From contig NZ_NKJE01000007.1 in the NCBI RefSeq assembly GCF_002256285.1, positions 62,001 through 126,000 of the forward strand: DNA of 64,000 nt. Reading direction: 5' to 3'. The notes under the pieces are model-generated. The model ran no database searches. It was not told the DNA's origin and saw only the letters and a program-made list of their open reading frames with translations. Source of the DNA: Flavobacterium sp. BFFFF1 (GTDB taxonomy: Bacteria; Bacteroidota; Bacteroidia; Flavobacteriales; Flavobacteriaceae). Below are positions 25,200 through 33,274 of this stretch, piece by piece; the stretch's first letter is position 1, and each line of letters begins with the position of its first letter. The position numbers and the translations under genes were made by a program.

Positions 25200-25495
25200 G
25201 GCTGTCCGTAAATATTGTTGTTGGGCATCAGGTCAATTCCCGTATTGTTACTGGCGGCATCTACCGCAGTTTGACTGGTGTAAAACGTGAGTAAACAAAG
25301 GACTGTAAGTGCCGCAAAAGCGAAAGAAGCTGCTTTTACCGAAACATTTTCACCTACAGTAGCGGCAATACGCGCATTTATTTTGTCCCTAAGAAAGTAA
25401 GGCGCGTTTACCTGTTGAATCGATTCAAGCGGCTTAAATAACTCATCCATTTGTATGTTACTTTCTCTATTTGACGATGTAGATGGCTTTTTCAT
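25196..25495 (-). CDS. Probable anti-sigma factor (single-pass membrane protein)
   Basis: A 99-residue protein with a cytoplasmic N-terminus (MDELFKPLESIQQVNAPYFLRDKINARI) and one membrane segment (SFAFAALTVLCLLTFYT, residues ~57-73). It overlaps the ECF sigma gene by 4 bp on one side and the Spy-like gene by 4 bp on the other. It has no recognisable zinc-binding anti-sigma motif. The assignment rests on gene order, topology and size. An internal Met at residue 16 could also be the start. Confidence 0.6.
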   Translation of the reverse strand: MKKPSTSSNRESNIQMDELFKPLESIQQVNAPYFLRDKINARIAATVGENVSVKAASFAFAALTVLCLLTFYTSQTAVDAASNNTGIDLMPNNNIYGQP

Positions 25496-26061
25496 TCGGA
25501 TTGCTTCATTTTTTTTTGCAGGTTGTCCTTTGCGCGAAACAACAACGACTCCACTGCCTTTTCAGAAACTGCCATAATCTCTGCAATTTCCTTTTGAGAT
25601 TTCTGTTCTATTTTACTTAATAACAATGCAGTCTTTTGGTTTGCAGGCAATCCCTCAATCTTCAGAAACAAAGCCGCTACCGCCTCTTTCTGTTCCAAAA
25701 CAACGCCAGGATGGTTGAAGTCGCCAATATGATGTTTGATTTCGTTGCTGTCGTCATAAAACAGAGACGTCAGGAAACCAAAACGCTTTTTACGTTTTTT
25801 TGCTTTGACAAAATCAATGCAACAATTTACACAAATGCGGTAAATCCACGTTGACAATTGTGACTGGTTATTGAACGTATCGATTTTTAGGTGTACACGC
25901 ACAAAGACATCCTGTGTCACTTCTTCAGCATCTTCGAGACTTTGGAGGTAATTCAGGCAGAAGTTATACACCCTGCGGTGGTGTTCGTTATAAATGTCGT
26001 TGAAATTCAAATCCTTAAAAAATTCGCTCCGAAGATATGGATATTTTCTTACAGGCTTCAA
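25492..26061 (-). CDS. ECF-type RNA polymerase sigma factor
   Basis: A 189-residue extracytoplasmic-function sigma factor. Region 2 is visible as FNDIYNEHHRRVYNFCLNYLQSLEDAEEVTQDVFVRV with the downstream TWIYRICVNCCIDFVKAKKR. Region 4 is LPANQKTALLLSKIEQKSQKEIAEIMAVSEKAVESLLFRAKDNLQKK. The best start is the TTG at 26061 since no ATG is available near region 2. It opens a three-gene operon with an anti-sigma-like membrane protein and a Spy-like periplasmic protein, an arrangement typical of envelope-stress signalling. Confidence 0.92.
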   Translation of the reverse strand: MKPVRKYPYLRSEFFKDLNFNDIYNEHHRRVYNFCLNYLQSLEDAEEVTQDVFVRVHLKIDTFNNQSQLSTWIYRICVNCCIDFVKAKKRKKRFGFLTSLFYDDSNEIKHHIGDFNHPGVVLEQKEAVAALFLKIEGLPANQKTALLLSKIEQKSQKEIAEIMAVSEKAVESLLFRAKDNLQKKMKQSE

Positions 26062-26218
26062 TCGATGTGCTTAGATTGTAGGTCATGACTTGTTTTGACA
26101 AAGAACTTCGGCTCAGGAGACCTGCGGTTTCAAAGCCTAAAGCAGGAACTTGAACCGACAAAATTGGGCACGATCCATAACAGAATTTTTAGTAATTTAG
26201 GGGCATCAAATTTCACGC

Positions 26219-26920
26219 ATGCGCCTTTTAAAAATCTTGGTTCTTCTTGTTGCGGCTTCTGCTTTTTCGCAGGAAATACCGCCAGTAATGGTACGGGATA
26301 CTACATTTTTCACAAAGGTGGATAGTCTTTACAGGGAAGACCAGTTTTATTTTTCTGTAACCTATAACCTGTTGCAGCATAAGCCGGCAAAATTTTCATT
26401 AAATGGATTCTCCACTGGTCTTAGCCTGGGTTTTCTGCGTGATATGCCAATCAATAAAAAACGGACGTACGCGATTGCTGCCGGCCTAGGAGTTTCTTAT
26501 AATAAATACCACAATAACTTACGCGTTACCGAGAACAATGGGGACTACAACTATGAGATTCTGGAGAATGTCGGTTATTCAAAAAACAAACTTGAGCAGT
26601 TGTTTCTGGAACTTCCAATTGAGTTCCGCTGGCGCAATTCGACTTTCGAAAGCCACAAGTTTTACCGTGTTTACACGGGCTTCAAGATCCGGTATTTGCT
26701 GCTGGACAAAACCAAATTTGTAGGTGATCAAACGATTGTGGTTTCGAGTAACAGTGATTTTAACCAATTCCAGTTTGGTCCCTATGTAGCATTGGGGTTT
26801 AACACATGGAATTTTCATGCCTATTACGGATTGACACCGCTTTTTAAATCGGCAGCAGTGAACGGTGAAAAAATCGATACGAAAACCCTGAATTTCGGCC
26901 TGATGTTTTATATATTATAA
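26219..26920 (+). CDS. PorT-like outer-membrane beta-barrel protein
   Basis: A 233-residue protein with a signal peptide (ILVLLVAASAFSQ) and a mature part of alternating beta strands (GFSTGLSLGFLRDMPINKKRTYAIAAGLGVSYNKY; FYRVYTGFKIRYLLLDKT). It ends in LNFGLMFYIL, consistent with a small outer-membrane barrel of the PorT family. PorT itself is a component of the type IX secretion system; this copy cannot be assigned to that role from sequence alone because many paralogues exist. It converges with a membrane-protein gene, overlapping it by 6 bp. Confidence 0.75.
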   Translation: MRLLKILVLLVAASAFSQEIPPVMVRDTTFFTKVDSLYREDQFYFSVTYNLLQHKPAKFSLNGFSTGLSLGFLRDMPINKKRTYAIAAGLGVSYNKYHNNLRVTENNGDYNYEILENVGYSKNKLEQLFLELPIEFRWRNSTFESHKFYRVYTGFKIRYLLLDKTKFVGDQTIVVSSNSDFNQFQFGPYVALGFNTWNFHAYYGLTPLFKSAAVNGEKIDTKTLNFGLMFYIL

Positions 26921-27520
26921 CCACAAGTAAAGCAATCCAAGCTGTGGCAACACGCCAATTGCCGTCCCCAGGACCAACTCCCACATCGTATGTGCTTTCA
27001 TCTGCAACCGAGATGACGCCACAAATCCGTTGCACAATACCAACACCAGAATCGGAATCATCAGTCGGATTTGAAAATGAAGACTGAGCGCCATCGTAAA
27101 TACCGTCAATGCGGTAATTCCAATCATGTGCAGGCTGACTTTATATCCTGCGAACACCATGATCAACGCCAATAAAGTGCTGATCAGGCTCCCAAAAAAG
27201 AAGAAATACAGCTGCGGGCAGCTTTCGAAAGTGATGCTTTTATGGATCAATATAAAAAGCAACACGGCATGAATCAATAAAGGCAACTTTCGCTGTGCTT
27301 TATCGGCAAGCATGATCGAATCGACCTTACCTATAGACAGCAACAGATAATAAAACGTGATTGGGATAAAAATCGTGATAATGACGATCTGGATAATAAT
27401 GAGGTAGATTTCCGTGTAAGTAAAATAGCTGTTGCCGAAAAAGAAAAATACCAATACCGCATAGATCGAGACAAACAACGGATGAAAAAGATACGAGAAG
27501 ATGTTTATCGTTTTTCCCAT
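26915..27520 (-). CDS. Multi-spanning membrane protein, PAP2-like
   Basis: A 201-residue hydrophobic protein with about six membrane segments (VSIYAVLVFFFFG; IIIQIVIITIFIPITFYYLLL; LPLLIHAVLLFILI; LYFFFFGSLISTLLALIMVFAG; ALTVFTMALSLHF; IPILVLVLCNGFVASSR). The late block KAHTMWELVLGTAIGVLP resembles the end of phosphatase-type membrane proteins, but no complete PAP2 signature is present. It follows rpoN by 2 bp on the same strand and is probably co-transcribed. Function unknown. Confidence 0.6.
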   Translation of the reverse strand: MGKTINIFSYLFHPLFVSIYAVLVFFFFGNSYFTYTEIYLIIIQIVIITIFIPITFYYLLLSIGKVDSIMLADKAQRKLPLLIHAVLLFILIHKSITFESCPQLYFFFFGSLISTLLALIMVFAGYKVSLHMIGITALTVFTMALSLHFQIRLMIPILVLVLCNGFVASSRLQMKAHTMWELVLGTAIGVLPQLGLLYLWL

Positions 27521-27522
27521 AA

Positions 27523-28983
27523 CTATATTTTCCTGCGCATCCGCGCTACAGGGATGTCCAATTGCTCGCGGTATTTTGCTATGGTTCGCCTTGCGATAGG
27601 AAATCCTTTTTCTTTGAGAATATCTGCCAGCTGGTCGTCGTTTAATGGTTTATCCTTGTCTTCTTCCTCAATAATCTCCCGCAGTACTTTCCGGATTTCA
27701 ATCGTCGACACTTCTTCGCCCTGATCGTTCGTAAACCCTTCTGAGAAAAACTCCTTAATCAATTTTGTCCCATAAGGCGTCTCTACATATTTGCTGTTTG
27801 CCACCCTAGAAATCGTTGAAATATCCAATCCTACCAAATCAGCGATATCTTTTAAAATCATCGGTTTGAGTTTCGCTTCGTCACCTTCCAGGAAATATTC
27901 CTGCTGGTAATGCATAATGGCATTCATCGTTACCAATAAAGTCTCCTGTCTTTGGCGGATGGCATCGATAAACCATTTCGCCGAATCAAGTTTATGCTTG
28001 ATAAACTGCACTGCGTCGCGTTGGGAACTTGATTTATCACGTGAATCCTTATAGGTCTGCATCATTTCCTGGTAATCTTTCGAAACGTGCAATGACGGTG
28101 CATTTCGTCCGTTTAAAGTCAGCTGCAATTCACCATCCAAAATCCTGATCGCAAAATCAGGAACAATATTTTCCGTCACCCGATTCCCAGCAGTGTAAGA
28201 GCCGCCTGGTTTCGGATTCAGCTTTTCAATGACATGAATCGCATTTTTTAAATCGGCCGATGAAACACCAAATTTCTGCATCAGCTTATCATAGTATTTA
28301 TGGCTGAATGCGTCAAATTGCTGTTCTAAGATGTCAATTGCCAGAGCGACGTCCTGCATTGGTGTCTTCTGTTTCAGCTGCAATAACAGGCATTCCTGCA
28401 AATCCCTCGCCCCCACACCTGCCGGTTCCAGTTGGTGGATAATGTGCAGGATGCGCTCCACGGTTTTTTCATCGGTGTAAATCCCCTGCGTAAAAGCCAT
28501 GTCATCGACCATGTCGGGGATGCTTCTGCGAATGTATCCGGTGTCGTCAATACTGCCTACAAGAAACTCGGCAATCTCGCGCTCTTCATCATTTAAGATA
28601 AAAGTATTCAGCTGGTTGATGAGATCCTGGTGAAAACTGATCGGTTCGGCTAAAGGCGACTCGCGCTCTTCATCGTCATCGCTGTAATTATTGGCTTGTG
28701 TCTTATAATCCGGGGTATCATCATTCAGGTATTCATCAATGTTGATGTCTTCCTGCATGGTGTCTGTCTCGCTATCATCAAAATCCTCGTATTCGTCTGC
28801 TTCATATTCGTCTGCGGGGATTTCAGGCTCTTCCTTTCCGGATTCGAGTGCGGGATTGTCATTGAGTTCCTCCAACAGGCGTTGCTCAAAAGCCTGGGTT
28901 GGCAATTGAATCAGCTTCATCACCTGAATTTGCTGCGGTGATAATTTCTGGGAAAGTTTGAGATTCAGGAACTGCTTAATCAT
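27523..28983 (-). CDS. rpoN: RNA polymerase sigma-54 factor
   Basis: A 486-residue sigma-54. The N-terminal activator-interacting region (LKLSQKLSPQQIQVMKLIQLP... LEELNDNPALE) is followed by an acidic linker, the core-binding domain (DLQECLLLQLKQK; GDDTGYIRR-like block at ~190) and the DNA-binding part. The RpoN box reads ARRTIAKYRE near the C-terminus, the expected signature. It is downstream of asnS and upstream of a membrane-protein gene. Bacteroidota rpoN is dependent on AAA+ activators, none of which lie in the window. Confidence 0.96.
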   Translation of the reverse strand: MIKQFLNLKLSQKLSPQQIQVMKLIQLPTQAFEQRLLEELNDNPALESGKEEPEIPADEYEADEYEDFDDSETDTMQEDINIDEYLNDDTPDYKTQANNYSDDDEERESPLAEPISFHQDLINQLNTFILNDEEREIAEFLVGSIDDTGYIRRSIPDMVDDMAFTQGIYTDEKTVERILHIIHQLEPAGVGARDLQECLLLQLKQKTPMQDVALAIDILEQQFDAFSHKYYDKLMQKFGVSSADLKNAIHVIEKLNPKPGGSYTAGNRVTENIVPDFAIRILDGELQLTLNGRNAPSLHVSKDYQEMMQTYKDSRDKSSSQRDAVQFIKHKLDSAKWFIDAIRQRQETLLVTMNAIMHYQQEYFLEGDEAKLKPMILKDIADLVGLDISTISRVANSKYVETPYGTKLIKEFFSEGFTNDQGEEVSTIEIRKVLREIIEEEDKDKPLNDDQLADILKEKGFPIARRTIAKYREQLDIPVARMRRKI

Positions 28984-29093
28984 ATATTCATTTGACTTTC
29001 GTGACGTTCAAATTTACAAAAAATACAAAAAACAAATTCCAAATTCCACCACTAAATGGGATGAAATCTGGAATTCAGTACAAATATTTTATT

Positions 29094-30527
29094 TTAAAAC
29101 TCTGCGTTCTGCGGCGTTCTCGGGAAAGGAATCACATCACGTATATTTGTCATCCCGGTTACGAAAAGCACCAACCTTTCAAACCCTAAGCCGAAACCAG
29201 AGTGCACGGCACTCCCGAACCTCCTGGTATCAAGATACCACCATAATTCTTCTTCGTCAATGCCCAGCGTGCGCATTTTTTCAACGAGAACGTCATAGCG
29301 CTCTTCCCGCTGTGAACCCCCGACAATTTCGCCGATTCCGGGAAAAAGGATGTCCATGGCACGTACCGTCTTACCATCTTCATTTAAGCGCATGTAAAAT
29401 GCCTTGATATTCGCAGGGTAATCGTATAAAATTACCGGACACTTGAAGTGTTTCTCGACAAGAAAACGTTCGTGCTCACTCTGCAAATCAGCGCCCCATT
29501 CTTCAATCAGGAACTGGAATTTTTTCTTTTTATTCGGCGTGGAATCTTTTAATATGTCAATCGCTTCCGTATAGGAAACGCGCTTGAAACTGTGGTTCAG
29601 CACAAAATCCAGTTTTTCCAGCAAAGCCATTTCACTGCGCTCTGCCTGTGGCTTTGATTTTTCTTCTTCCAGCAGCCTGCCTTCAAGGAATTTCAAATCG
29701 TCCTGACAATGCTCAACAGCGTACTTCACGACATATTGTATAAAGTCTTCCGCCAGGTCCATGTTGTCATTCAGATCGTTAAATGCCACTTCCGGCTCTA
29801 TCATCCAGAATTCCGCAAGGTGACGCGAGGTATTTGAATTTTCAGCCCTGAATGTTGGTCCAAATGTATAAATCTGTCCCAAAGCCATCGCAAAAGTTTC
29901 CCCTTCCAACTGTCCTGAAACCGTTAGGTTGGTGTGTTTTCCAAAAAAATCTTCATTATAATTGATGGTCTTGTCATCGTTTCTCGGCGGATTATCCAAT
30001 GGCAAAGATGTTACCTGGAACATCTCGCCCGCGCCTTCTGCATCGGCACCCGTAATAATTGGCGTGTTTACATAAACAAATCCTTTGTCCTGAAAATATT
30101 TATGTACTGCATAAGACAATACTGAACGTACACGCATAATGGCACCAAAAGCATTCGTCCGTACCCGCAAATGCGCATTTTCACGCAAGAACTCCAATGA
30201 GTGCTTCTTCGGCTGCATCGGGAATTTCTCCGCATCCGAATCCCCTAAAATTTCAAACGCACGCGCCTGGATCTCAAATTTCTGTCCCGCGCCCTGGCTT
30301 TCTACCAAATCCCCAATCACAGAAACCGCAGCACCTGTTGTGATGCGTTTCAGCTCTGATTCCGGTGTGTTTTCAAAATCGACCACACACTGGATATTAT
30401 GGATCGTCGAGCCGTCATTCAAAGCAATAAACTGGTTATTCCTGAATGTCCGCACCCATCCTTTCGCGTTAATATCTTTCATCGGCTGCGTTGCCGCCAG
30501 CAATTCCTTAATCTTAGTGTGTTTCAT
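29094..30527 (-). CDS. asnS: Asparaginyl-tRNA synthetase
   Basis: A 477-residue class IIb synthetase charging tRNA-Asn. The N-terminal OB-fold ([17 protein letters not shown]) precedes the catalytic core. Motif 2 is [21 protein letters not shown] and motif 3 is [29 protein letters not shown] at the C-terminus. Length and motifs are intact. It lies ~110 bp upstream of rpoN on the same strand. Confidence 0.97.
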   Translation of the reverse strand: MKHTKIKELLAATQPMKDINAKGWVRTFRNNQFIALNDGSTIHNIQCVVDFENTPESELKRITTGAAVSVIGDLVESQGAGQKFEIQARAFEILGDSDAEKFPMQPKKHSLEFLRENAHLRVRTNAFGAIMRVRSVLSYAVHKYFQDKGFVYVNTPIITGADAEGAGEMFQVTSLPLDNPPRNDDKTINYNEDFFGKHTNLTVSGQLEGETFAMALGQIYTFGPTFRAENSNTSRHLAEFWMIEPEVAFNDLNDNMDLAEDFIQYVVKYAVEHCQDDLKFLEGRLLEEEKSKPQAERSEMALLEKLDFVLNHSFKRVSYTEAIDILKDSTPNKKKKFQFLIEEWGADLQSEHERFLVEKHFKCPVILYDYPANIKAFYMRLNEDGKTVRAMDILFPGIGEIVGGSQREERYDVLVEKMRTLGIDEEELWWYLDTRRFGSAVHSGFGLGFERLVLFVTGMTNIRDVIPFPRTPQNAEF

Positions 30528-30556
30528 TTTCGTCGTATTTTAATTCAATCGAAGCG

Positions 30557-30564
30557 CAAATATA
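30557..30564 (-). promoter_or_regulatory. -7 promoter element of asnS
   Basis: TATATTTG on the minus strand followed by CGC, 30 bp before the asnS ATG. A matching -33 TTTG is not obvious. Confidence 0.55.
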
Positions 30565-30591
30565 AATTTTTATTTTTTTGAGGAGCATGAT

Positions 30592-30692
30592 CCCGCTGTC
30601 CGCTGCAATCTTTTTGTTTTTGTCACCCTGAGCGCAGTCAAAGGGCACTTTGACAAAACAAAAAAGGATTTCCGCTACCATCCGGGCTAGGG
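30592..30692 (+). repeat. Dispersed intergenic hairpin repeat, copy C (forward)
   Basis: Flanks GCTGTCCGCTGCAATC and GGATTTCCGCTACCATCC match copy A. The centre is a long stem: ATCTTTTTGTTTTTGTCA (30608-30625) against TGACAAAACAAAAAGGAT (30651-30668), with a 25-nt loop. It lies between the MMPL exporter and asnS. Confidence 0.75.
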
Positions 30693-30704
30693 TTCCGACA
30701 CAAT

Positions 30705-33059
30705 TTAATCCACTTCCTTTTTGGCACGTTTCTTCTCAAACGTCAGCACCAACGCCGGTAGCACCAGTAAATTGGCAAACATCGCGAACAACAAAGTGAC
30801 CGAAATTAATCCACCCAACGCAATCGTTCCACTGAAGCTCGACAGCGTAAAAATCGCAAACCCAAAAATCAATACCACCGAAGTATAAAACGTACTGATC
30901 CCCGTTTCGCGGATGGCACTAAACACCGATTTCTTGATCCTGCCGTTATTTTGCATCAAATCATGCCTGTACTTCGCCATAAACTGGATCGCATTATCCA
31001 CCGAAATCCCAAATGCAATACTGAATACCAAAATTGTCGACGGCTTTAACGGAATCCCGAAATAGCCCATCAATCCCGACGTGATGCACAACGGCAAGAC
31101 ATTCGTAATCACCGAAGCGAAAACCATTTTCACAGAACGGAACAAATACGCCATCAGCAACGCAATGGTAATGATTGCAAAAATCAGCGATTCAATCAGG
31201 TTTTCGACCAGGTAAGCCGTTCCTTTCTGGAATACCAACGCCTTTCCGGTCAATGTCACTTCAAAGTTATCTTTTGGGAAAACCTCAGCGACCTTCTTTT
31301 GCAATTTTTTCTCTATCAGCGCCATCTTATCGGTACCTATATCTTTCATAAAAGTCGTTATCCGAATGTAATGTGCCGTCGAATCCACATAACTTTTCAT
31401 TAGGTTGTCGCCTTTCCCTTTGCCTTTCATCATGCTTTTCGCATACGTTAGTACAAACGCCTGTTCATTTCTATTCGGCAATTGGTAATAGTCAGGATTT
31501 CCGTTGTAATAAGTCTGGTTCAGGTATTTGGCAAAATTTACCACGGAAACCGGCTTGGAAAGTTCGGGAATCCCGGCAATGGTCTGCTGTAATTCTTCCA
31601 CTTTCTCCAGCGTCTTTGGGTTCACTGCTTTGCCTCTTTTCTGATGAATCATAATCTCCAGCGGCATTACGCCGTTAAATTCCTTTTCAAAAAACAAAAT
31701 ATCTTTGAAAAACGAAGCTGATTTCGGCATTTCGCCAATCAAGCTTCCTGACACTTTCATCTGCGATACCCCGATAACACTAAAAACCAAAAGCAATCCA
31801 TAAATGCTGTAAATCACGGTACGTTTTGTGCGTACGACCCGTTCCACCCAATCCAGCAGCGACGAAATATAATTTTTACTGAGGTGGTACAAGTGCTTTT
31901 CCTTAGGCACCGACATGAAGCTGTACATAATCGGAACCACCATCAACGTCAGCAAATACACAGAAATTACATTAATTGAAGTCACGAGTCCAAATTCAAA
32001 AAGCAAATCGTTCCCGGTAATCATGAACGTCGCAAAACCAATCGCGGTGGTCATATTCGTCATCAACGTAGACACACCGATTTTAGAAATCACCCGTTGC
32101 AGGGCCTTCGCCTGATTATTATGAATCTTGATTTCCTGCTGGTATTTGTTGATTAGGAAGATGCAGTTCGTGATGCCGATAACGATAATCAGCGGCGGTA
32201 CAATGGCGGTCAGGATGGTGATTTTATAATGAAACAGTCCCAATGTCCCAAATGACCAGATGACGCCGAAAAGCAAAATACAGATTGAGATGAATGTCGC
32301 GCGGAAAGACCGGAAGAAAAAGAAAAATATCAATGAAACGGTCAGCAAAGCAGCGCCGATAAACAGCCCGATTTCACCCTTCATGTTTTCAGCGTTAATC
32401 GTACGGATATAAGGCATTCCGGAAACACGCAGGTCTATTTTTGTGGCCGTTTCAAACCGCTCTATTTTCGGAAGGAGGCTGTCGATGATGAAGGTTTTCC
32501 GTTCCGCAGTATTGACAATGCTTTTCTTCAGGTAAATTGCCGACCGTATGCTGCCGGATTGCTTGTTAAACAACAAGCCTTCGTAAAACGGCAGTCGGTT
32601 GAACAGCTCATCCCTGATTTCCGCAAGGTAAGCGGGATCGGCGGTACGCTTTTGGTCAATCAACGGTACCATTTCAAATTTTGCCGCGACGGTGTCCTTG
32701 TGAAGCTTTTTTAAGTCATTTAAAGACACCACCAATTCCACATCGGCGCTTTTTTTAAGGCTATTCATCAGCTCGTTCCACGCCGAATAGGCGTTTGGCG
32801 TAAAAAAAGTTTTGTCTTTAACCCCAATAACCACGAGGTTTCCTTCCTCTCCAAACTTATTCAGAAAATCGGCATACTGTTGATTCACAATATGTTTCTT
32901 TGGAAGCAGATTTGCCTCCGTATAAGTCATCGCAAGATTTTTACACTGCCATCCCAGAAAAATAGTAATCACGGCAATAATGCCGAGAATAAAATTCCTG
33001 TTCTTTAATATAACGCGGGCAACGGCCTCCCAAAATCCCGGATTAATTCGCTTTTTCAT
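30705..33059 (-). CDS. RND/MMPL-family exporter
   Basis: A 784-residue inner-membrane protein with twelve predicted membrane segments in two similar halves, each with a large periplasmic loop after the first segment. Typical blocks are IAVITIFLGWQCK near the N-terminus, LLTVSLIFFFFFRSFRATFISICILLFGVIWSFG, and FSIAFGISVDNAIQFMAKYRHDL in the second half. The family exports lipids, hopanoids or other hydrophobic compounds using the proton gradient. Start set at the ATG giving MKKRINPGFWEAVA; the upstream frame carries the promoter. The substrate is unknown. Confidence 0.88.
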   Translation of the reverse strand: MKKRINPGFWEAVARVILKNRNFILGIIAVITIFLGWQCKNLAMTYTEANLLPKKHIVNQQYADFLNKFGEEGNLVVIGVKDKTFFTPNAYSAWNELMNSLKKSADVELVVSLNDLKKLHKDTVAAKFEMVPLIDQKRTADPAYLAEIRDELFNRLPFYEGLLFNKQSGSIRSAIYLKKSIVNTAERKTFIIDSLLPKIERFETATKIDLRVSGMPYIRTINAENMKGEIGLFIGAALLTVSLIFFFFFRSFRATFISICILLFGVIWSFGTLGLFHYKITILTAIVPPLIIVIGITNCIFLINKYQQEIKIHNNQAKALQRVISKIGVSTLMTNMTTAIGFATFMITGNDLLFEFGLVTSINVISVYLLTLMVVPIMYSFMSVPKEKHLYHLSKNYISSLLDWVERVVRTKRTVIYSIYGLLLVFSVIGVSQMKVSGSLIGEMPKSASFFKDILFFEKEFNGVMPLEIMIHQKRGKAVNPKTLEKVEELQQTIAGIPELSKPVSVVNFAKYLNQTYYNGNPDYYQLPNRNEQAFVLTYAKSMMKGKGKGDNLMKSYVDSTAHYIRITTFMKDIGTDKMALIEKKLQKKVAEVFPKDNFEVTLTGKALVFQKGTAYLVENLIESLIFAIITIALLMAYLFRSVKMVFASVITNVLPLCITSGLMGYFGIPLKPSTILVFSIAFGISVDNAIQFMAKYRHDLMQNNGRIKKSVFSAIRETGISTFYTSVVLIFGFAIFTLSSFSGTIALGGLISVTLLFAMFANLLVLPALVLTFEKKRAKKEVD

Positions 33060-33076
33060 AGCCTTAAAAATGGTTG

Positions 33077-33084
33077 CAAAGGTA
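33077..33084 (-). promoter_or_regulatory. -7 promoter element of the RND exporter
   Basis: TACCTTTG on the minus strand matches TAnnTTTG and lies 18 bp before the chosen start at 33059, supporting the shorter protein. Confidence 0.5.
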
Positions 33085-33184
33085 CATAAAACCAATAAAT
33101 TCCATTTGTAAAAAGCGAAAAATTACCTCACAATATCGCCGGATTTTAAATTTGCATTAAATACACAAAAACGGATATAATTTA

Positions 33185-33192
33185 TATATTTG
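33185..33192 (+). promoter_or_regulatory. -7 promoter element of the CPA2 antiporter
   Basis: TATATTTG fits TAnnTTTG about 80 bp before the ATG at 33275. A second similar element (CATATTTGCG) follows immediately. Confidence 0.45.
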
Positions 33193-33274
33193 GTTTCGCA
33201 TATTTGCGGAACTCAATGCGGCAACGCTGAGCCGAAAGCAATTAAATTTTCTACTGCCCAAACCCAACCAGACT

